Below, in pieces: positions 60,053 through 64,000 of a stretch of DNA of 64,000 bases. The position numbers and the translations under genes are program-made. The notes beneath the pieces are model-generated. The model was not told the origin of the DNA. It made no database searches and saw only the letters and a list, made by a program, of their open reading frames with translations. Position 1 is the stretch's first letter, and each line of letters starts with the position of its first letter. The DNA comes from Faecalicatena fissicatena (GTDB taxonomy: Bacteria; Bacillota; Clostridia; Lachnospirales; Lachnospiraceae), in the NCBI GenBank assembly GCA_001028025.1, contig LDAQ01000098.1, positions 1 through 64,000 on the forward strand. The letters run 5' to 3'.

Positions 60053-60081
60053 TTGACAAGAAAAGTTGAGCGTGGTAAGGT
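60053..60081 (+). promoter_or_regulatory. Promoter of the iclR-type gene
   Basis: TTGACA (60053-60058), a 17-nt spacer and TAAGGT (60076-60081). The aldolase, yhcH-type and MDR genes are probably read from here too. Confidence 0.6.
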
Positions 60082-60142
60082 AATTTTATGTTGAAAATGG
60101 GGGGGAGTCGCCCTTTGAAAATGAAAGGAGCAGGTGTATTAT

Positions 60143-60898
60143 ATGGCGGTTAAATCGGCGGAAAGAGTTTTGAAAATCTTCGAACTTTTAGAAGGAAGCT
60201 CCGATGGGCTGACGAATAAGGATATCAGCACTTGTCTGAATTATGCTCCAAGCAGTACGATAGCCCTTCTGCAGACGATGGCGGAGAACGGCTACCTGGC
60301 GGTGGATGAACAGAAGCGGTATTCACTGGGAGGGAAGCTGGTAAGTCTTGGCGCAGTTGCGGCATCCAGATTTGATATCGGCAGGATGGCAACACCTTAT
60401 TTAAAGCGTCTCATGCAGACGCTGGGTGAAACATGTTTCCTGGGAGTCCTCTCGCAGGGAGAGATTGTGTATATAGCGAAGGAAAACTGTGAGCGGACCA
60501 TTAATACAAATGCACAGATTGGTTCCAGAAAGCCGGTCTACTGTACTGGTCTGGGAAAAGCATTTCTCTCGTTTCTTCCGCCGGAGGAAAGCCGGGATAT
60601 CATGACTGGGCTGGAATTCACTGCATTTACGGAAAATACAGTAAAGAATGTGGAAGAACTGAGAAAGCAGCTGCAGGAATTCCGCCTCCAGGGATATGCG
60701 ACGGATGACCAGGAGATCGAAGAGGGTTTATGGTGCCTGGCAGTTCCGGTGTACGACGGTTACCATAGAATGATAGCTGCGATCAGTGTATCAGGCCCAA
60801 AAGAGCGCATGATGGACAAGAAGGAATTAATCATAGAGGAGATGCTGAAAGCAGGAAAGAGCTTATCCAGAGAGCTTGGGTATCAAAAGGAGGAATAA
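60143..60898 (+). CDS. IclR-family transcriptional regulator
   Basis: The product has 251 residues from ATG 60143. GTG 60134 is only 3 nt from AAAGGAG, so the ATG with longer spacing is preferred. The N-terminal winged helix (SAERVLKIFELLEGSSDGLT, then NKDISTCLNYAPSSTIALLQ) is followed by a GAF-like effector domain (LGETCFLGVLSQGEIVYIAK). It lies inside the sugar-acid cluster and probably senses the acid or its keto-deoxy product. Confidence 0.93.
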   Translation: MAVKSAERVLKIFELLEGSSDGLTNKDISTCLNYAPSSTIALLQTMAENGYLAVDEQKRYSLGGKLVSLGAVAASRFDIGRMATPYLKRLMQTLGETCFLGVLSQGEIVYIAKENCERTINTNAQIGSRKPVYCTGLGKAFLSFLPPEESRDIMTGLEFTAFTENTVKNVEELRKQLQEFRLQGYATDDQEIEEGLWCLAVPVYDGYHRMIAAISVSGPKERMMDKKELIIEEMLKAGKSLSRELGYQKEE

Positions 60899-60902
60899 TA
60901 GA

Positions 60903-61799
60903 ATGAAGAAACTGTGTGGCGTGAATCCACCTGTCATCACGATATTTGATGAGAAGTGCAAGATAGACATTGAGGCGAGCAAGAGACAGGCGGATTTCCT
61001 GATCTCTAAGGGCGTGGACGGACTGGCTTATCTGGGAACATCCGGAGAATTCAGTATCATGACGGTAGAAGAGAAAAAGAATTTTATTAAGGCGATGATA
61101 GATCACGTCAACGGGCGTGTGAACGTGATTGTAGGTGTCGGTGATACCTGCCTGGAGAATACGATGGAGCTTTTGAAGTATGTGGAGGCCGCCGGCGCTG
61201 ACGGTGTACTTCTGATTAATCCATATTTCAGTGTATACAGCTCTGATATGGTGGAGGCATATTTCGGATATGTGGCTTCTCACACTTCTCTTCCTATTAT
61301 AATATACAATTTTCCGGATCTGACCGGATACTGCTTCAATGCGGATGTGGTGGCCAAGCTTGTGAAGGACAATCCGAATATTGTGGGAATCAAAGATACG
61401 ATCAATGATTTTAACCATGTGCTTTCCATGCAGAAGGTGAAGGAAGTGAATCCTGATTTTTCTGTTTTCTCTGCATATGAGAATCAGGCGATGGGACTTC
61501 TCGTCTGCGGTGTGGATGGTTTTATCAATGCAACCGCCAATTTTGCTCCTGAGTTTACGGTTAACACGTACCAGAGTGCAAAGAGGGGGGATTATAATGA
61601 AGCGGCCCTCTGGTTTAATAAGATGGTAAATGCTATGGATATCTATGGTTACAGCACACCGCTGTTTTTGGCATGTAAACAGGCGATGTATTACCGGGTA
61701 CTGAATCAGGATGGCCATGAGAGGCTGCCGGCTCTTTCCCTGGATGCAGAGGCTAAGGCCAATGTATATAACAAGATGAGACAGCTGAAACTGCTGTAG
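60903..61799 (+). CDS. DapA/NAL-family aldolase, probable 2-keto-3-deoxy-rhamnonate aldolase
   Basis: The product has 298 residues from ATG 60903 after AGGAGGAATA. This class-I aldolase of the dihydrodipicolinate-synthase family has its Schiff-base Lys at about 164 in GIKDTINDF, the helper Tyr at about 135 in IIYNFPDLTG, and the keto-acid loop YLGTSGEFSIMTVEEK. Next to an acid-sugar dehydratase, the likely reaction is cleavage of 2-keto-3-deoxy-rhamnonate to pyruvate and lactaldehyde. It is not the lysine-pathway enzyme. Confidence 0.87.
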   Translation: MKKLCGVNPPVITIFDEKCKIDIEASKRQADFLISKGVDGLAYLGTSGEFSIMTVEEKKNFIKAMIDHVNGRVNVIVGVGDTCLENTMELLKYVEAAGADGVLLINPYFSVYSSDMVEAYFGYVASHTSLPIIIYNFPDLTGYCFNADVVAKLVKDNPNIVGIKDTINDFNHVLSMQKVKEVNPDFSVFSAYENQAMGLLVCGVDGFINATANFAPEFTVNTYQSAKRGDYNEAALWFNKMVNAMDIYGYSTPLFLACKQAMYYRVLNQDGHERLPALSLDAEAKANVYNKMRQLKLL

Positions 61800-61863
61800 G
61801 CAAAGGCAGATAGCGATGCGGCCGCCGAAGGCACTTATTTATAGATTGGAGAGGTAGCAAAAA

Positions 61864-62370
61864 ATGATAATGGATAAACTGGAACATTTCCGCTATTATC
61901 AGCGGTGTGTGCCTGAATTGTGGGATGCAGTACGTTTCGTGGAACGTGTGGAAAAGGAGCACCTTCCGGCGGGCAGATACCCGGTTGGAAAAGGGTTCGC
62001 ATTTGTTCAGGAGGGGCTGACCAGGAGTTTTGAAGAGGCGGATTTTGAAACCCATGACAAGTATCTGGACGTGCAGATTCTTCTGGAAGGCTCTGAGATG
62101 TGGGAATATGCTGACAAAGCGGATCTGACAGTGAAGACAGCCTATGATCCCGAAGCAGATATTGAATGGTTAACCGGGCAGGGGGAGAGAATTCAGATGA
62201 AGCCGGGGATGTTTTATCTGGTTTATCCAACGGACGGACATAAGCCCTGCTGTCATGAGAGTGTACCTTCCTCCTACCGGAAAGTGGTTGTGAAGATCAG
62301 GATTGACAAGCTGCTGCACGGAGTAAATACAGGCAGAAGCGGAGTGCAGCACAGGCGAATGTCCTGGTAA
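61864..62370 (+). CDS. YhcH/YjgK/YiaL family protein
   Basis: The 168-residue cupin-like protein has FETHDKYLDVQILLEGSEMW and PGMFYLVYPTDGHKPCCH, with the His and Glu residues expected to bind a metal. Relatives are found in many sugar-acid and sialic-acid clusters and in some cases act as anomerases. The start follows GGAGAGG. It lies between the aldolase and the MDR oxidoreductase genes. Confidence 0.9.
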   Translation: MIMDKLEHFRYYQRCVPELWDAVRFVERVEKEHLPAGRYPVGKGFAFVQEGLTRSFEEADFETHDKYLDVQILLEGSEMWEYADKADLTVKTAYDPEADIEWLTGQGERIQMKPGMFYLVYPTDGHKPCCHESVPSSYRKVVVKIRIDKLLHGVNTGRSGVQHRRMSW

Positions 62371-62383
62371 AGGAGATACGAAG

Positions 62384-63535
62384 ATGGATTTAAAGATTGA
62401 TGATATAGTAAAACAGGTTCTCTCTGAAGTCGGGACACACAAAGAGAACAGAACAGCATTTACCCTGGAGCGGATGCCGGTATTCACGGGCAATGAGACG
62501 GGAAAGAGTGCCGTGCTGGTGTCTCCTGAAAGTTATGAACTGAAAGAATATAAGCTTCCGGAAATCGGAGCGAAAGAGATTCTGGTTGAAGTGGAAGGCT
62601 GTTGTGTGTCACCTTCCGATACCATAGAATTTATGAAAGAAAAAAGAGTCGGACAGGCTTCCCTTCTGGGACAGCAGGGAACCGGCCGGATTGTGAAACT
62701 GGGCAGCCCTTCCCTGCAGGATGCGGCGGGCGTTCCCCTGAAGATTGGTGACCGAGTGACGTCAGTAAAAAGGGCCGGCGGGGCAGCATCCGCCTACGGC
62801 GGAAACCGCAGCAATACCGGAGCAGGCCCCACAGGCTGGTTTTCCAACTATGTAGTGCTCCGTGCAGACAATCAGATTTATCAGGTGAATGATCTGGATC
62901 TGGAATCCCGTCTGCTTACGGAGACAGTGATTGCAGTGAACAGTGCAGTACAGAGGACCGCCAAGCTGGGACACCTGGATTCTTCAAAACGTGTCATCGT
63001 ACTTGGCTGCGGTCTGGAAGGCCTGACAGCCATAGCCATACTAAACTGTATGGGCATCTACAACATCATAGCAATTGACGGAGAAGAAGGTTCCCTCAAA
63101 CAGGCCAGAGAGTTCGGTGCCAGAGAAACCATAGACTACCGTGACAAAAAAGGCATCCAGGCCGTGATGGAAAAGATAAAGAAATACTTCGGCGGAAGCC
63201 TCGCAGATGCCGTATTCCAATGCACAGCATCGCCCCTTGGACGCAGCACAGCAAAACGCTTTGCAAAAAACAGCGGCAGCATATGCGAACTGGAATACGT
63301 TCTCGGCAAGCCCAAAACAGCCGTAAGACACTACGAAGACTCCGTGCCGTCAGGAGGCAGATACTACACCTCCCGCGACTACCAGGAATGCTTCGAACTT
63401 CTGAAAAAAGCTGCCCAAAAAGAAATCCCCCTCTACCGCCTCATCACCCACCGCTACCGCCTCGAAGAAATCAACGAGGCCCACTGGTCAGCCATAAGAG
63501 GCGAAGGTTTAGCAATAGCTGTATTCAACAGATAA
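62384..63535 (+). CDS. MDR-family oxidoreductase with N-terminal encapsulation-peptide-like extension
   Basis: The 383-residue protein has a medium-chain dehydrogenase core starting near residue 41 (KSAVLVSPESYELKEYKLPE). The Rossmann motif is VIVLGCGLEGL. The usual GHE is GQQ (LGQQGTGRIVKLG), and the four-Cys structural zinc loop is missing, so zinc use is doubtful. Residues 1-17 (MDLKIDDIVKQVLSEVG) form a predicted amphipathic helix followed by a linker. This is the pattern of peptides that target enzymes such as EutE and PduP into bacterial microcompartments. In a rhamnonate pathway it could act on lactaldehyde. No shell protein is encoded in the window. Confidence 0.8.
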   Translation: MDLKIDDIVKQVLSEVGTHKENRTAFTLERMPVFTGNETGKSAVLVSPESYELKEYKLPEIGAKEILVEVEGCCVSPSDTIEFMKEKRVGQASLLGQQGTGRIVKLGSPSLQDAAGVPLKIGDRVTSVKRAGGAASAYGGNRSNTGAGPTGWFSNYVVLRADNQIYQVNDLDLESRLLTETVIAVNSAVQRTAKLGHLDSSKRVIVLGCGLEGLTAIAILNCMGIYNIIAIDGEEGSLKQAREFGARETIDYRDKKGIQAVMEKIKKYFGGSLADAVFQCTASPLGRSTAKRFAKNSGSICELEYVLGKPKTAVRHYEDSVPSGGRYYTSRDYQECFELLKKAAQKEIPLYRLITHRYRLEEINEAHWSAIRGEGLAIAVFNR

Positions 63536-63544
63536 GGTCTTTTC

Positions 63545-63876
63545 TATACAGCTCCTCTTTCAGAAACATGACGCCAATTCGTTCCGATCCACCGCTCCCG
63601 CCTCCCGGCAGGATGCACCAAGCCCGGGGGACCGGGACGTAGGGGATTTTCAGGGGCGTCAAGAAAGATGTGCTAGATTTACTTAAAGTCCAAAAAGGCC
63701 GATTGCAGGCTAAAAACATGATCTCCGAATCATATTTTTACTTTGACCTGACATGCGAAATCATCAGATTTCGGATGGCATGTCAAAGCTGCCTGCAATC
63801 GGACTTTTTGGACTTGTAGTAAATCTCACGTCTTTTGCCCGCCCCAGAAAATCCCCTACGTCCCGGTCCCCCGGGC
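63545..63876 (-). repeat. Long palindromic element D with 3' tail
   Basis: It reads on the minus strand from just past the yqeY stop. The arms 63791-63876 and 63622-63710 pair over about 86 bp with several mismatches, including an A-A mismatch in CTACAAG/CTTTAAG. Inside are a two-part hairpin (outer GACATGC 63750/GCATGTC 63778; inner GAAATC-ATCA-GATTTC at 63757-63772, loop TGAT on the minus strand) and a simple hairpin (AAAAACATGAT 63712). The tail, 63621 down to about 63545, has GGTGCATCCTGCCGGGAGG, GGATCGG and TTGGCG. Confidence 0.83.
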
Positions 63877-63884
63877 GGCCCCTC

Positions 63885-64000
63885 TTACTCCATAAAGGAA
63901 GCCACAATCGTGCTTACGAGTTTTCCATCAGCCTTTCCTTTTACTTTAGGCATGAGTTCTTTCATGATCCTGCCCTTATCCTTTGCCGTTGGAGCTTCGA
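63885..64000 (-). CDS. yqeY: GatB/YqeY domain protein, C-terminal part
   Basis: Thirty-seven codons and the TAA stop are inside the window; the rest lies beyond the right end. The visible tail (EAPTAKDKGRIMKELMPKVK, then GKADGKLVSTIVASFME) matches the C-terminus of YqeY, a small tRNA-amidase-like domain protein common in Firmicutes. Element D begins next to its stop codon. Confidence 0.88.
   Translation of the reverse strand, partial: EAPTAKDKGRIMKELMPKVKGKADGKLVSTIVASFME

Noticed and set aside
60903..61799. Lysine-pathway DapA
   Set aside because: The context (acid-sugar dehydratase, GntP permease, IclR) and the family's wide range of aldolases make a keto-deoxy-sugar-acid aldolase more likely.

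Overview
The window looks like a chromosomal segment of a gut-type Lachnospiraceae or related Clostridia. The evidence is low-to-mid GC, strong AGGAGG-type ribosome binding sites, PTS and ATPase-less sugar ABC operons, FadR/GntR, AraC and BglG regulators, a type I-C CRISPR-Cas locus, and REP-like palindromes of the kind seen in that family. I cannot name the species from sequence alone. No rRNA or tRNA gene and no complete transposase gene was seen.

Layout. (1) 1-8926: a short CRISPR array (five intact 32-bp repeats plus a degraded repeat at each end) lies directly upstream of a complete type I-C operon, cas3-cas5-cas8c-cas7-cas4-cas1-cas2. A two-gene DUF3990/DUF3791 cassette, probably toxin-antitoxin-like, sits between cas3 and cas5. 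(2) 9117-9901: a convergent HEPN/MNT toxin-antitoxin pair next to cas2. (3) 10192-28880: a secreted membrane-anchored protein, then a glycan and methyl-group region. It holds a FadR-type regulator, two UroD-family methyltransferase-like proteins, an AraC regulator, a glycoside-hydrolase-like protein, a sugar ABC importer (binding protein and two permeases, no ATPase), a transsulfuration-type PLP enzyme, a GH106-like rhamnosidase, and a threonine dehydrogenase/KBL pair. The FadR-type gene and the ABC operon share an operator, GGTCAGACC. (4) 29129-40827: a BglG-controlled beta-glucoside PTS operon (two RAT/terminator switches, EIIBC, GH43-, GH35- and GH1-type enzymes, EIIA) runs into a TreR-treB-treC trehalose operon. 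The single EIIA probably serves both EIIBC proteins. (5) 40845-50416: an AraC regulator, YmaF, a MATE exporter, a YitT protein, a GGDEF(degenerate)-EAL phosphodiesterase, a cytidylate-kinase-like protein, a secreted MBL hydrolase and a CbpA-type J protein. (6) 51077-54017: a second ABC sugar importer without ATPase. (7) 54178-56896, minus strand: a PlsY-like protein, an MGDG-synthase-like glycosyltransferase and an AEC transporter. (8) 57130-63535: an L-rhamnonate-type catabolic operon (dehydratase, GntP permease, IclR regulator, DapA-family aldolase, YhcH protein, and an MDR oxidoreductase whose N-terminus resembles a microcompartment encapsulation peptide). The window ends inside yqeY (minus strand).

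The most striking unexplained signal is a dispersed family of long palindromic elements. Seven copies or fragments lie at 12428, 15070, 15318, 28876, 40812, 50411 and 63622. Every one starts at or within about 10 nt of the stop codon of a gene and points the same way as that gene. The four long copies have nearly perfect arms of about 85-115 nt whose sequence differs from copy to copy. They share one architecture: two internal hairpins, one of them two-part with a TGAT-type loop, a recurrent A-A mismatch in a TAACAG/CTGTAA motif, and a conserved roughly 80-nt 3' tail. This suggests a structured RNA or DNA element that targets gene 3' ends and that I cannot match to a named family.
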